DNA of 6,594 nucleotides, taken from positions 1-6,594 of the forward strand of contig USQV01000061.1 of the NCBI GenBank assembly GCA_900556965.1. Reading direction: 5' to 3'. Position 1 is the stretch's first letter, and the number at the start of each line of letters is the position of its first letter. The notes below the pieces were generated by a model. The model searched no databases, was not told where the DNA came from, and was given only the letters and a program-made list of their open reading frames with translations. The DNA comes from an uncultured Clostridium sp. (GTDB taxonomy: Bacteria; Bacillota_A; Clostridia; Lachnospirales; Lachnospiraceae). Positions 1-6,300 of the stretch are shown piece by piece. The translations under genes and the position numbers were made by a program.

Positions 1-11
1 ATGTAGATCTT

Positions 12-578
12 TTAGATGGGGAGCAGATTCAGATGCTCTAACAGGATCTTGCAGCCCATCAGCACGAGGATAACTCCTCCGGCTAATTCTGCTCTGGCTT
101 TATAGCGCATTCCAAAAACATTTCCAACCTTTACGCCTACTGCGGAGAAAATAAACGTGACAACTCCGATAAATGTCACCGCCCAGACAATGTTGACCTT
201 AAGAAACGCAAAGGTCACACCGACTGCAAGGGCATCGATACTGGTCGCCACCGCTAAAGGAAGCATGGCCTTTGCTCCGAAGGAGCTGTCAAGCTTTTCC
301 GCGTCCTCCTCCTTTGATTCACGGATCATATTGATCCCAATGATGCCAAGAAGGATAAATGCGATCCAATGGTCTATTCTGGTTATCAGTGCTTCAAACT
401 GACTTCCCAGAAGATACCCCACCGCAGGCATAAGTGCCTGAAATCCGCCAAAGTAGATCCCACACGTCACCGCATGTCCCAGCTTCATTTTGGACACGGA
501 AAGACCTTTGCAGATCGACACGGCAAAGGCATCCATGGACAATCCCACAGCAATAATAAAAAGCTCTAAAAGACTCAT
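12..578 (-). CDS. mntP: MntP family manganese efflux pump
   Basis: Encodes a 188-residue integral membrane protein of the MntP (formerly YebN, DUF204) family, which exports Mn2+ from the cytoplasm. The length is typical of the family. The sequence is almost entirely hydrophobic and consistent with six membrane segments built as an internal duplication: the first half has the motif MDAFAVS (Asp16) and the second has SIDALAVG (Asp115), the acidic residues expected in the transport path. A charged loop ([12 protein letters not shown], about residues 86-97) separates the halves. The start at 578 is chosen because GGGAGG (588-593) lies 9 nt upstream and [18 protein letters not shown] is the normal family N-terminus. 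The frame stays open to a GTG at 686, but that extension is hydrophilic and coincides with a predicted RNA structure. The gene follows a tRNA-Leu gene and its terminator, so it is probably transcribed separately. The call is secure; metal specificity comes from the family. Confidence 0.95.
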   Translation of the reverse strand: MSLLELFIIAVGLSMDAFAVSICKGLSVSKMKLGHAVTCGIYFGGFQALMPAVGYLLGSQFEALITRIDHWIAFILLGIIGINMIRESKEEDAEKLDSSFGAKAMLPLAVATSIDALAVGVTFAFLKVNIVWAVTFIGVVTFIFSAVGVKVGNVFGMRYKARAELAGGVILVLMGCKILLEHLNLLPI

Positions 579-587
579 AAAATTTTT

Positions 588-593
588 CCTCCC
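588..593 (-). promoter_or_regulatory. Ribosome binding site of mntP
   Basis: GGGAGG on the minus strand, 9 nt before the ATG at 578, decides the mntP start. A second, stronger-looking AGGAGG lies at 601-606, 22 nt from that ATG. This is too far to serve it directly, but it is well placed for a GTG at 593-595. Confidence 0.75.
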
Positions 594-610
594 ACAGTAT
601 CCTCCTGATT

Positions 611-683
611 GAAGCCCGCGAGGATCCACCGTGATCCCGTAAGGTATATGTCTGCTTCGCCATGCAGGATTACGCTCCGGGCT
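611..683 (-). ncRNA. Candidate structured 5' leader of mntP (three-way junction, possible riboswitch)
   Basis: Read on the minus strand, this leader folds by eye into a compact three-way junction. P1 pairs 683-678 with 613-618 and 677-675 with 620-622, leaving a bulged G at 619. P2 pairs CGTAA (674-670) with TTACG (642-638) and carries an upper stem CTGC/GCAG (667-664 with 655-652) closed by an 8-nt loop. P3 pairs GATC (636-633) with GATC (626-623). The helices abut with almost no linker nucleotides. A structured leader ahead of mntP suggests metal-responsive control, but the GGGGAGUAG and CAAGACC signatures I associate with the yybP-ykoY manganese riboswitch are absent. The class is therefore unassigned, and the fold is unconfirmed without covariation. 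Confidence 0.4.
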
Positions 684-715
684 CACAGATGTTCGACTTG
701 AATTATCGTATGAAA

Positions 716-753
716 ATCGCCGCAGGATCAGAATTAACTGTTCCTGCGGCGAT
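716..753 (-). terminator. Rho-independent terminator downstream of tRNA-Leu
   Basis: A perfect 12-bp stem (716-727 with 742-753, GC-rich ATCGCCGCAGGA and its complement) with a 14-nt loop. On the minus strand it is followed immediately by a short TTTT tract, while on the plus strand no T-run follows. It therefore ends minus-strand transcription from the tRNA gene and separates it from mntP. Confidence 0.8.
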
Positions 754-760
754 ACACGCC

Positions 761-840
761 TGCGGATGAAGGGACTTGAACCCCCACGGTTGCCCGCCAG
801 CTCCTAAGGCTGGTGCGTCTGCCAATTCCGCCACATCCGC
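761..840 (-). tRNA. tRNA-Leu (anticodon UAG)
   Basis: The minus strand reads as a complete class II tRNA of 80 nt. The acceptor stem is GCGGATG (840-834) paired with CATCCGC, followed by the discriminator A. The D arm is GCGGAATTGGCAGACGC. The anticodon stem CCAGC/GCTGG holds the loop CTTAGGA with anticodon TAG. The variable arm CGGGCAACCGT can form a 3-bp stem, and the T arm loop is TTCAAGT. Anticodon UAG reads CUA and other CUN leucine codons. The 3' CCA is not encoded: the next bases are GGC, so it must be added by nucleotidyltransferase. The variable arm, 11 nt, is short for a leucine tRNA but still paired. A strong promoter and a terminator flank the gene, so it is a single-gene transcription unit. 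Confidence 0.97.
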
Positions 841-863
841 ATACGCTTAAAAATGCAGATGTT

Positions 864-893
864 ATTATATCATTGTAGGCGATATATAGTCAA
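864..893 (-). promoter_or_regulatory. Sigma-A promoter of tRNA-Leu
   Basis: On the minus strand, TTGACT (888-893) and a perfect TATAAT (864-869) are separated by 18 bp. Transcription would start near 857, about 17 nt before the mature tRNA 5' end at 840. The near-consensus boxes fit a stable RNA gene. Confidence 0.85.
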
Positions 894-919
894 TGCTAAC
901 TTTCGGTAGATCCGGTTCT

Positions 920-1663
920 CTACAGAAAATATTCATTTTCGCGTCTTTGGGCAAGTCTTTCGGAAAATTCTTCTGCAAAGGCATGATAAACTTCCACGTC
1001 CATATTTTTGGCATGTACCGGACAGTTTCTGATACAGCGGAAGCAGGAGATACAGATCTCCGGATTTACCTGGAAATTCTCTCCGATCGCATTTACCGGG
1101 CAGTTATCGCGGCAGATACCGCAGCCCACACAGCTTTCCGATGTTAACGGTTTGAAATTTCCTCCCGGGATCGCATCCTTGTACGGACGGTTTCCCGGAA
1201 TGACACTATGTAGCTTATCCTGAGCGGCTGCCTTTTTTGCAAAATCGGCATCTGCCGCGAGATCTGCCGCATCGGGTCTTGTAACCTGAATTTTCCCATA
1301 GGTATGACGTCCGACGAGAGCTGCTGCTCCCTTAACCACAAACCCATGACTTTTGGCAAAGTCCTCCATTTCCACCAGCGCATCCTCATAATGGCGGTTT
1401 CCGTAGGTAACCACAAGAATGCACGGTGTCTGATTCCCCTTAAGCCCGTCCATTCTCGGTGCTGCCACCATCGGTATTCTCCCGGCATAAACCGGCATTC
1501 CGAAAATGACTGTTTCATCCGGCCCAAAGCTTCTTGTTTCATTACTGTTTTCATACAGTGTCAGATCCAGTGTGCTGAAATTTTCATCGAGAGCTGCTGC
1601 CATTGCCTCTACACTCTTTTTTGTATTGCCTGTCGGTGAAAAATACACAGCAGTTGTTTTCAT
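920..1663 (-). CDS. EFR1-family flavodoxin/ferredoxin fusion protein
   Basis: Encodes a 247-residue soluble redox protein joining a flavodoxin-like domain to a bacterial 2[4Fe-4S] ferredoxin domain. Residues 4-60 begin with an FMN phosphate-binding loop (YFSPTGNTKKS, residues 7-17), and the flavodoxin fold continues to about residue 125 (for example VVTYGNRHYEDAL). The C-terminal domain carries two cluster motifs: Cys178, Cys181, Cys184 and Cys188 (CVGCGICRDNCP), and Cys204, Cys207, Cys210 and Cys214 (CISCFRCIRNCP). This arrangement defines the EFR1 family, presumed intramolecular electron carriers between Fe-S clusters and FMN in anaerobes; their partners are mostly unknown. No signal peptide is present, so it is cytoplasmic. 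GAAAGGGG (1673-1680) lies 9 nt upstream of the ATG. The gene stands alone between the gap terminator and the tRNA promoter, so context does not identify its partner. Confidence 0.92.
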   Translation of the reverse strand: MKTTAVYFSPTGNTKKSVEAMAAALDENFSTLDLTLYENSNETRSFGPDETVIFGMPVYAGRIPMVAAPRMDGLKGNQTPCILVVTYGNRHYEDALVEMEDFAKSHGFVVKGAAALVGRHTYGKIQVTRPDAADLAADADFAKKAAAQDKLHSVIPGNRPYKDAIPGGNFKPLTSESCVGCGICRDNCPVNAIGENFQVNPEICISCFRCIRNCPVHAKNMDVEVYHAFAEEFSERLAQRRENEYFL

Positions 1664-1716
1664 TTTTTGTAACCCCTTTCTTTAAGAATCATAATACCAT
1701 TTTCCCCACATCTTTT

Positions 1717-1745
1717 AGTATACCATAAAATCGATGCTAAATAAA
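1717..1745 (-). promoter_or_regulatory. Possible promoter of the EFR1-family gene
   Basis: On the minus strand, TATACT (1717-1722) is a good -10 box about 54 bp upstream of the start codon at 1663. The matching -35 position, 17 bp further up (1740-1745, TTTATT), is poor and lies inside the stem of the preceding terminator. The -10 is plausible; the promoter as a whole is tentative. Confidence 0.35.
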
Positions 1746-1779
1746 CATCCACCCGCTATGCAGGTGGATGTTTATTTAG
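1737..1779 (-). terminator. Hairpin terminator downstream of gap
   Basis: A perfect 17-bp inverted repeat (CTAAATAAACATCCACC at 1737-1753, complement at 1763-1779) around a 9-nt loop. The GC-rich upper stem GGTGG is followed by a T-rich arm (ATGTTTATTTAG), giving a terminator-like shape on both strands. The nearest minus-strand gene upstream is gap, whose stop codon is 120 bp away. No plus-strand gene needs a terminator here, so it is assigned to gap. Confidence 0.75.
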
Positions 1780-1899
1780 TGTATGGTTCATAATCGTAAT
1801 AACGAATGTATATGTCCCTTACAGAGATATGGTCTAGTACGGTTTCAATTTCTGCTTTTTGTGGTCATTGCCTCTTATTATCAGCCGATCGTTATAAGA

Positions 1900-2919
1900 T
1901 TAAGCCAGATCTACACTATTCATGTGTTTGATCAGACGGAATACCTGGCTGGTGTAACCCCATTCATTATCATAGAACGCGATCAGCTTGAAAAAGTGGG
2001 AGTTAACCTGAATGCCTTCTCTTGCATCGAAGCTGGAAGCATGAGAATCGCCTACGAAGTCGGAAGATACCACTTCGTCATCAATATAGTCCAGAATACC
2101 AGCAAGCTCGTTTTCACTGGCCTCTTTCAGTTTCTGGCAGATATCTGCGTAAGAGGCTGGTGTCTTTAATGCTACGTTCAGATCCACGATGGAAACATCG
2201 GAGGTCGGAACACGATAGGAAATTCCGTTCATCTTGTCCTTCAGGGAAGGAATTACAAGCGAAATTGCCTTTGCTGCTCCTGTTGTGGATGGAATAAGGT
2301 TTGCAAACACAGAGCGTCCGGTTCTCCAGTCTTTTAATGATCTGCAGTCTACGACCTTCTGCTTTGCTGTTGCAGAGTGGATCGTAGACATAAGGCCGTA
2401 TTCAATACCGTAATTATCCTCAAGCACTTTACAAAGGGGGGCAAGACAGTTTGTCGTACAGGATGCATTGGAAACCACCATCATATCCGGCTTGTAAGTT
2501 TCATGGTTGATGCCCATAACGAATGTGGGAGTCGCATCATCCTTGGCCGGTGCGGTAATGATTACCTTCTTAGCACCTGCCTGAATATGTGCCATGGCTT
2601 TTTCTGTTGTGCAGAAAGCACCTGTAGCGTCGATAATATACTCGGCGCCGCACTCTCCCCACGGGATCTGTGAAGCATCGCTCTCAGAATATACCGGGAT
2701 CTTCTGTCCATTGACAACGATACCATTTTCATAGATATCTAAAGTTCCCTGGAAACGTCCGAATATGGAATCATATCGGATCATGTATAAAATATATTCG
2801 TAGTTGGCGTTGCGGACATTGATCCCGCATAACTGAAATTCTTCCGGTTTGTTGATGGCGATGCGGAATGCAACTCTACCTATACGTCCAAATCCGTTGA
2901 TGCCAATTTTAATTGCCAT
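1900..2919 (-). CDS. gap: Type I glyceraldehyde-3-phosphate dehydrogenase
   Basis: Encodes a 339-residue cytoplasmic dehydrogenase that oxidises glyceraldehyde 3-phosphate with phosphate to 1,3-bisphosphoglycerate in glycolysis. The Rossmann loop GINGFGRIGR (6-15) starts the cofactor domain. The active site SNASCTTNC places the catalytic cysteine at Cys154, with His181 as its base (STIHSAT), Arg236 (YRVPT) and Asn318 (YDNEWGY) in the expected places. Overall it resembles the E. coli GapA/eukaryotic type (compare KDWRTGR and NLIPSTTGAAKAI). Two NAD-specificity sites differ from the classical enzyme: the usual Asp after Asn34 is Val35 (INVRN), and the Pro188 equivalent is Arg193 (DCRSLKD), which may relax or shift preference toward NADP. 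The start at 2919 is set by AGGAGG (2930-2935), 10 nt upstream. The open frame runs 48 codons further, but that stretch lacks homology to the family N-terminus. It is a single-gene unit, with a terminator at 1737-1779. Confidence 0.95.
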   Translation of the reverse strand: MAIKIGINGFGRIGRVAFRIAINKPEEFQLCGINVRNANYEYILYMIRYDSIFGRFQGTLDIYENGIVVNGQKIPVYSESDASQIPWGECGAEYIIDATGAFCTTEKAMAHIQAGAKKVIITAPAKDDATPTFVMGINHETYKPDMMVVSNASCTTNCLAPLCKVLEDNYGIEYGLMSTIHSATAKQKVVDCRSLKDWRTGRSVFANLIPSTTGAAKAISLVIPSLKDKMNGISYRVPTSDVSIVDLNVALKTPASYADICQKLKEASENELAGILDYIDDEVVSSDFVGDSHASSFDAREGIQVNSHFFKLIAFYDNEWGYTSQVFRLIKHMNSVDLA

Positions 2920-2935
2920 TGCAAATGTACCTCCT

Positions 2936-3090
2936 ATAAAAAACATACTCTTTTCTTTGAAATGGCAATGATCCTTGCAGTAAATAACCGTAATTGCTGT
3001 AACCCATGGCAAGTGTAACATAAGTGCCGGGAAAAAGCCAGTGGTTAAGCAGTAATTAAACATTTAACGGGATTGGTATTTTTTTTACAA
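2936..3090 (-). other. Leader and presumed promoter region of gap
   Basis: This non-coding stretch separates brnQ from gap. A possible sigma-A promoter on the minus strand is TTGTAA (3085-3090) with a 17-bp spacer to TTAAAT (3062-3067), which would give an untranslated leader of about 130 nt; the -10 matches only four of six consensus bases. Within the leader GTTACA occurs twice on the minus strand (2998-3003 as TGTAAC on the plus strand, and 3014-3019), 16 bp apart, which could be a regulator site on one face of the helix. I see no recognisable riboswitch, T-box or catabolite element. Confidence 0.3.
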
Positions 3091-3094
3091 TAAA

Positions 3095-3142
3095 GGGCCT
3101 GCCGATCGCATGCTTCAGCCCCGCCGTAAAGGCGGAGAGCTG
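3095..3142 (-). terminator. Probable terminator of the amidohydrolase-brnQ unit
   Basis: Two overlapping hairpins begin right after the brnQ stop codon. The first (3116-3142) pairs CCGCC with GGCGG and extends to CAGC/GCTG with a two-base bulge; no T-run follows it directly. The second, mutually exclusive one (3095-3122, arms GGGGCTG and CAGGCCC with one mismatch) is followed on the minus strand by TTTATTGT, a better termination tail. Termination here is likely; which hairpin acts is unclear. Confidence 0.5.
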
Positions 3143-3143
3143 A

Positions 3144-4478
3144 TTAAAGCGCCAGTCGTTCTCCTGTCTTCGGGCAGTAATCTCTGGGTCTTCCACGGAA
3201 CACGATTCCCATGATCACTCCCATGATCAGGGACGGGATCACCCAGCCGAAGCCATCCTCAAACAGCGGAATATAAGAGAGAAGGTTATACAGTCCCGTA
3301 AAATGTGGGAATACTACAAGTACACCGTCTAAGAATCCGAAAAATGTGGATGTATATACGGCTCCCTTATAAATACCGTCATTCGGGATCCATTTATCGA
3401 CAAAACCAAGAATCGTCAGAACGATTAACGGCGGATACATGGTCAGGAAGATCGGAGTTACATAATTGATGATACTGGTAACTCCAAAGGTTCCGGCTAT
3501 CGTACAGAAGATACAGATCACCCGCATCAGGCACTTATAGGATATCTGGATCCCGAATTTCGTGCGGAACAGATCTCCGAAGAAGGCTGCAGCAGATGCG
3601 GCAATCGTTACTGCTGTTGTAAGGCAGGCAAGGGCCACCACGAGTCCCAGTGCCACCTGACCGGATTTGCCGAAAATATTTAATGCAATACCGGATAAGA
3701 GTGCAGTTCTGGATATATCCGACGGATATAAGGAGCCTGCTGTTGCTCCGATATAGGTAAGAGCAATGTAGATGGCTGACATTACAACGATACATACAAC
3801 GCCCGCCACCAGGATTCCTCTTTTCAGCTCGCCGTCCATGTAGCCCTTTTCCTCCAGCGCATAGATGAACACATGCGCCAGCATCAACGTCGTTGTCAGG
3901 TCACCAACCTTATAGCCCTCTAATACGGAGCTGACAAACGGCTTCTGAAGTACAGGCTCTGCGATTTCACCGATCGGTGTGATAATACCCTTTAAAAGGA
4001 TAAAGCCGATGATGATGACCAGTGCCGGTGTCAGATATTTTCCTACCTTATCAATAACCGATTCTCTGTCCCTTGCAAAGTAATATGTTACGGCAAAGAA
4101 GATCGTTACCGTTACCCAGATCGGGCAATTGGGGAAAATACTCTGTATTCCTACCTCATGTGTCGTAGCCCCTACTCTGGGGAGCGTGGAACCGATACCG
4201 ACAAGCAACGTAGAGCAGGCGGTAAGAATCGTATAAAACTCCCGATGCACATGATAGGTCAGGAATTTTGCATGATCACCGACGCAATTAACTGCCCATG
4301 TACCCAGAACAGGAAGGATGATTCCTGAAAGAAGAAGTCCCAGTGTTGCCGCAACCCATTCTGTTCCTGCAGTCAGGCCAAGAATAGGCGGGAACACAAG
4401 GTTTCCTGCTCCAAAGATCGTTGCAAACAACGCCAGACCAACGATACTGGAATCTATTACTAGCTTACCTTTTTTCAT
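3144..4478 (-). CDS. brnQ: BrnQ family branched-chain amino acid:cation symporter
   Basis: Encodes a 444-residue membrane protein of the LIVCS family (BrnQ), which carries leucine, isoleucine and valine into the cell with Na+ or H+. It is hydrophobic throughout, consistent with about 12 membrane segments, and has the family N-terminal signature IFGAGNLVFPP (residues 21-31) in the first. The length is normal for the family and nothing is missing. The start at 4478 is chosen because GGAGG (4488-4492) lies 9 nt upstream. The Met at 4484 directly abuts the purine-rich site, and the Met at 4517 would overlap the upstream gene. The gene begins 20 bp after the amidohydrolase stop codon without an intervening promoter or terminator, so the two are almost certainly cotranscribed. 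This link suggests the carrier handles an amino acid connected with the amidohydrolase reaction; direction and substrate are inferred. Confidence 0.94.
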   Translation of the reverse strand: MKKGKLVIDSSIVGLALFATIFGAGNLVFPPILGLTAGTEWVAATLGLLLSGIILPVLGTWAVNCVGDHAKFLTYHVHREFYTILTACSTLLVGIGSTLPRVGATTHEVGIQSIFPNCPIWVTVTIFFAVTYYFARDRESVIDKVGKYLTPALVIIIGFILLKGIITPIGEIAEPVLQKPFVSSVLEGYKVGDLTTTLMLAHVFIYALEEKGYMDGELKRGILVAGVVCIVVMSAIYIALTYIGATAGSLYPSDISRTALLSGIALNIFGKSGQVALGLVVALACLTTAVTIAASAAAFFGDLFRTKFGIQISYKCLMRVICIFCTIAGTFGVTSIINYVTPIFLTMYPPLIVLTILGFVDKWIPNDGIYKGAVYTSTFFGFLDGVLVVFPHFTGLYNLLSYIPLFEDGFGWVIPSLIMGVIMGIVFRGRPRDYCPKTGERLAL

Positions 4479-4484
4479 ACACAT

Positions 4485-4492
4485 CCCCCTCC
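4485..4492 (-). promoter_or_regulatory. Ribosome binding site of brnQ
   Basis: GGAGGGGG on the minus strand, inside the 20-bp spacer after the amidohydrolase stop codon. It favours the ATG at 4478 over the ATG at 4484, which leaves no spacing, and over the ATG at 4517, which lies upstream of the site. Confidence 0.75.
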
Positions 4493-4498
4493 AATCTT

Positions 4499-6130
4499 TT
4501 ATTCTGCGCGATAGCAAAGCTCTCCGCCAATATAGGTTCTCAATACACGGATCTTAGCGATCTCCTCATCCGTACAGGTGAAATAGTCTTTATCTGTAAC
4601 GATGAAATCTGCCAGCTTGCCGCACTCTAAGGAACCGAGCTCATCCTCCTTATACATGCTGTAGGCTGCGGTTGTCGTATAAGCCCTCAGAGCCTGCATT
4701 CTGGTAAGGGCTTCTTTGAACGGCTTCTCCTCGAAGGTATTCACCCCGCGCTCACTCAGTCTTGTAACTGCCGTATGCAGGGATTCAAACGGACTCAGGG
4801 TAGAACACGGAGAATCGGAACCATTTGTCACGATCACGCCCTTTTCTACCACGGTACGCCATGTATAAAGACGTTTTAAAAGAGCATCCGGAAGGATTCC
4901 CGGGATTACATCCATATCAAGGGACAGCTGTAAAAACTGTGTTGAGAAAATGATGTTATAGCTTATGATCCTTGCAAGATCCTCATCCGATGCCAGATGG
5001 CAGTGCTCGATACAGAACCGGCGGTCCTTGTGAAGACTGTCCGCAAAAGCGATCTCATAGCAATCTAAGATCTGCTTGATGGAAGCGTCTCCGATACTAT
5101 GTATGCTGATCTGAACATTCTTTTCGTCTGCCTTCTTGAATAAGCGGATCATTTCTTCGTCGGTGAGAATACCAAAGCCGCGTTTTCCGGGCTGATCTCT
5201 GTAATCTCTGGTCAGCCATGCACTTCTTGCACCAAAGGCTCCGTCACCAAAAAGCTTTATGCTGCGAAGTGTAAACTTTCCGTGGCATTGATCGATCTGG
5301 ATACCATCCTCAAAGCAGTCATCAAAATATTCATCCTGTCCTGACAGGGACTCATAATAACGGATCTTCAGTTCTTCCTTTTCAAATAATTCTTTTTCTA
5401 TTGCAACTGCATTGCGTCCGCAGTTTGGACTGGAGGCGGTAACGAGACCTGCGCCCTTGTTCATGATCGTTGTAATACCAAGACGGAGAGCTTCCTTTTC
5501 TGCGATCTTGAAATGAGCGATCTTATCCTCCTTCGTTTCTGCCGGAAGTGCTTCCTCGAGCAGCTTACATCCACCGTCAATGAGGATTCCAAGGAGCTTT
5601 CCTTCTTCATTTACCGGATATTCCTGTGGATCCAGCGTGCTCACTTCATCCAGATTAAAGCCTGCCAGCTTAAGAGCTAAGCTGTTGCACCAGAATGCAT
5701 GGCCGCAGCAGCGGGTCAGCTTGACCGGATGATCCGGACATACTGCATCCAGCTCCTCCTTAGATGGGAATTTTCCGTCCCATGTGTCCTGATTCCATCC
5801 CATACCGGTGATCCACTTTCCCGGTGCAAGATCTTTGGCCTTTTCCTTTACCTCTGCTAAGAGCTCATCCTTCGACTTGCCGGTTGCATTGATTGCCAGC
5901 ATAACTGCGCCTGTTGTCTCCATGTGTACATGACAGTCGCATATTCCGGGCAGCACCGGGCATCCCTTCAGGTCTTCCAGCACCTGATCCGCAGTCTTTT
6001 CCGCCATCAGCTCCTCTGTCGTTCCCAGTTTCACGATCTTTCCGTCCTCCACGACCATAGCCTCGTAAACCGTATTGTTCCGATCCATGGTGTAGATCCT
6101 TCCGTTTACATAAAGCGTACCCATTTTCAT
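4499..6130 (-). CDS. YtcJ-like amidohydrolase (Amidohydro_3 family)
   Basis: Encodes a 543-residue metal-dependent hydrolase of the amidohydrolase superfamily, YtcJ-like branch, whose characterised relatives include N-substituted formamide deformylase. Residues 4-60 form the small beta domain. The barrel starts with the metal motif DCHVH (His67, His69). Other conserved features follow in order: GHAFWCNS (His144, Asn149), the candidate carboxylated lysine Lys292 in IKLFGDGAFG, His344 in IHSIGD, IEH (His376), and the catalytic Asp439 in NGSDSPCS. The C-terminal strand LGSLECGKLADFIVTD rejoins the beta domain. Length and motifs indicate an intact enzyme. There is no signal peptide, so it is cytoplasmic. 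The start at 6130 follows AAGGAG (6138-6143) by 7 nt; a Met two codons later is a less well spaced alternative. It is the first gene of a unit with brnQ and is divergent from a PAS-type regulator. The substrate is unknown; an N-acyl or N-formyl amino acid derivative would fit the transporter, but this is conjecture. Confidence 0.92.
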   Translation of the reverse strand: MKMGTLYVNGRIYTMDRNNTVYEAMVVEDGKIVKLGTTEELMAEKTADQVLEDLKGCPVLPGICDCHVHMETTGAVMLAINATGKSKDELLAEVKEKAKDLAPGKWITGMGWNQDTWDGKFPSKEELDAVCPDHPVKLTRCCGHAFWCNSLALKLAGFNLDEVSTLDPQEYPVNEEGKLLGILIDGGCKLLEEALPAETKEDKIAHFKIAEKEALRLGITTIMNKGAGLVTASSPNCGRNAVAIEKELFEKEELKIRYYESLSGQDEYFDDCFEDGIQIDQCHGKFTLRSIKLFGDGAFGARSAWLTRDYRDQPGKRGFGILTDEEMIRLFKKADEKNVQISIHSIGDASIKQILDCYEIAFADSLHKDRRFCIEHCHLASDEDLARIISYNIIFSTQFLQLSLDMDVIPGILPDALLKRLYTWRTVVEKGVIVTNGSDSPCSTLSPFESLHTAVTRLSERGVNTFEEKPFKEALTRMQALRAYTTTAAYSMYKEDELGSLECGKLADFIVTDKDYFTCTDEEIAKIRVLRTYIGGELCYRAE

Positions 6131-6191
6131 TGTTTCGCTCCTTTCATTATCTAATACTACTGACTACACGATACTGATAGACTAAATATAC

Positions 6192-6207
6192 AGCAATTTT
6201 CATGTCA
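6192..6207 (-). promoter_or_regulatory. Possible sigma-54 (-24/-12) promoter of the amidohydrolase-brnQ unit
   Basis: On the minus strand TGACATGAAAATTGCT aligns with the sigma-54 consensus TGGCAC-N5-TTGCW with correct spacing. The -12 TTGCT is perfect. The -24 part reads TGACAT, so one of the two highly conserved G residues is A. Transcription would start near 6181, giving a leader of about 50 nt before the ATG at 6130. No convincing sigma-A promoter competes; TTGCTG with TATCGT 17 bp downstream (minus strand) is a weak alternative. Confidence 0.4.
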
Positions 6208-6271
6208 GACCATAAAATACCTGTAAATTGCCTATTATTGGTCAAACTATGCAAATAATTCAGCAATAATA

Positions 6272-6300
6272 TTGACTTTTTTATTATATGTGTATAAGAT
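6272..6300 (+). promoter_or_regulatory. Sigma-A promoter of the divergent PAS-domain gene
   Basis: TTGACT (6272-6277) is followed after 17 bp by TAAGAT (6295-6300), about 75 bp upstream of the ATG at 6379. The -35 box is near consensus, and the -10 matches four of six positions. Its position behind the divergent unit would let the regulator influence its own transcription from shared sites. Confidence 0.6.

Noticed and set aside
611..683. yybP-ykoY manganese riboswitch
   Set aside because: Expected upstream of mntP, but the conserved GGGGAGUAG and CAAGACC segments are not present, so the leader was reported only as an unassigned structured RNA.
579..686. 36-codon N-terminal extension of mntP from a GTG at 686
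   Set aside because: It lacks a good ribosome binding site, is hydrophilic unlike any MntP N-terminus, and coincides with the predicted RNA structure. The ATG at 578 has GGGAGG at proper spacing.
761..840. tRNA-Leu as an integration site of a mobile element
   Set aside because: No integrase, no direct repeat of the tRNA 3' end and no foreign-looking genes are visible on either side in this window.
893..1639. Several plus-strand and alternate-frame open frames within the EFR1-family gene
   Set aside because: They overlap a gene with clear flavodoxin and ferredoxin motifs and have no start signals or family resemblance.
1783..2169. 128-codon plus-strand open frame opposite the 3' end of gap
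   Set aside because: It runs mostly antisense to gap, has no ribosome binding site and no recognisable domain; it is a shadow frame.
2920..3063. 48-codon N-terminal extension of GAPDH
   Set aside because: The family N-terminus begins at MAIKIGINGFG with AGGAGG just upstream. The extension is unrelated to GAPDH and spans the leader.
4479..4517. Earlier brnQ starts at 4484 and 4517
   Set aside because: The 4517 start lies upstream of the Shine-Dalgarno sequence and overlaps the amidohydrolase gene; the 4484 start has no spacing from it. The 4478 start fits best.
3144..4517. T-box or leucine-responsive leader ahead of brnQ
   Set aside because: Only 20 bp separate brnQ from the preceding gene, leaving no room for such an element.
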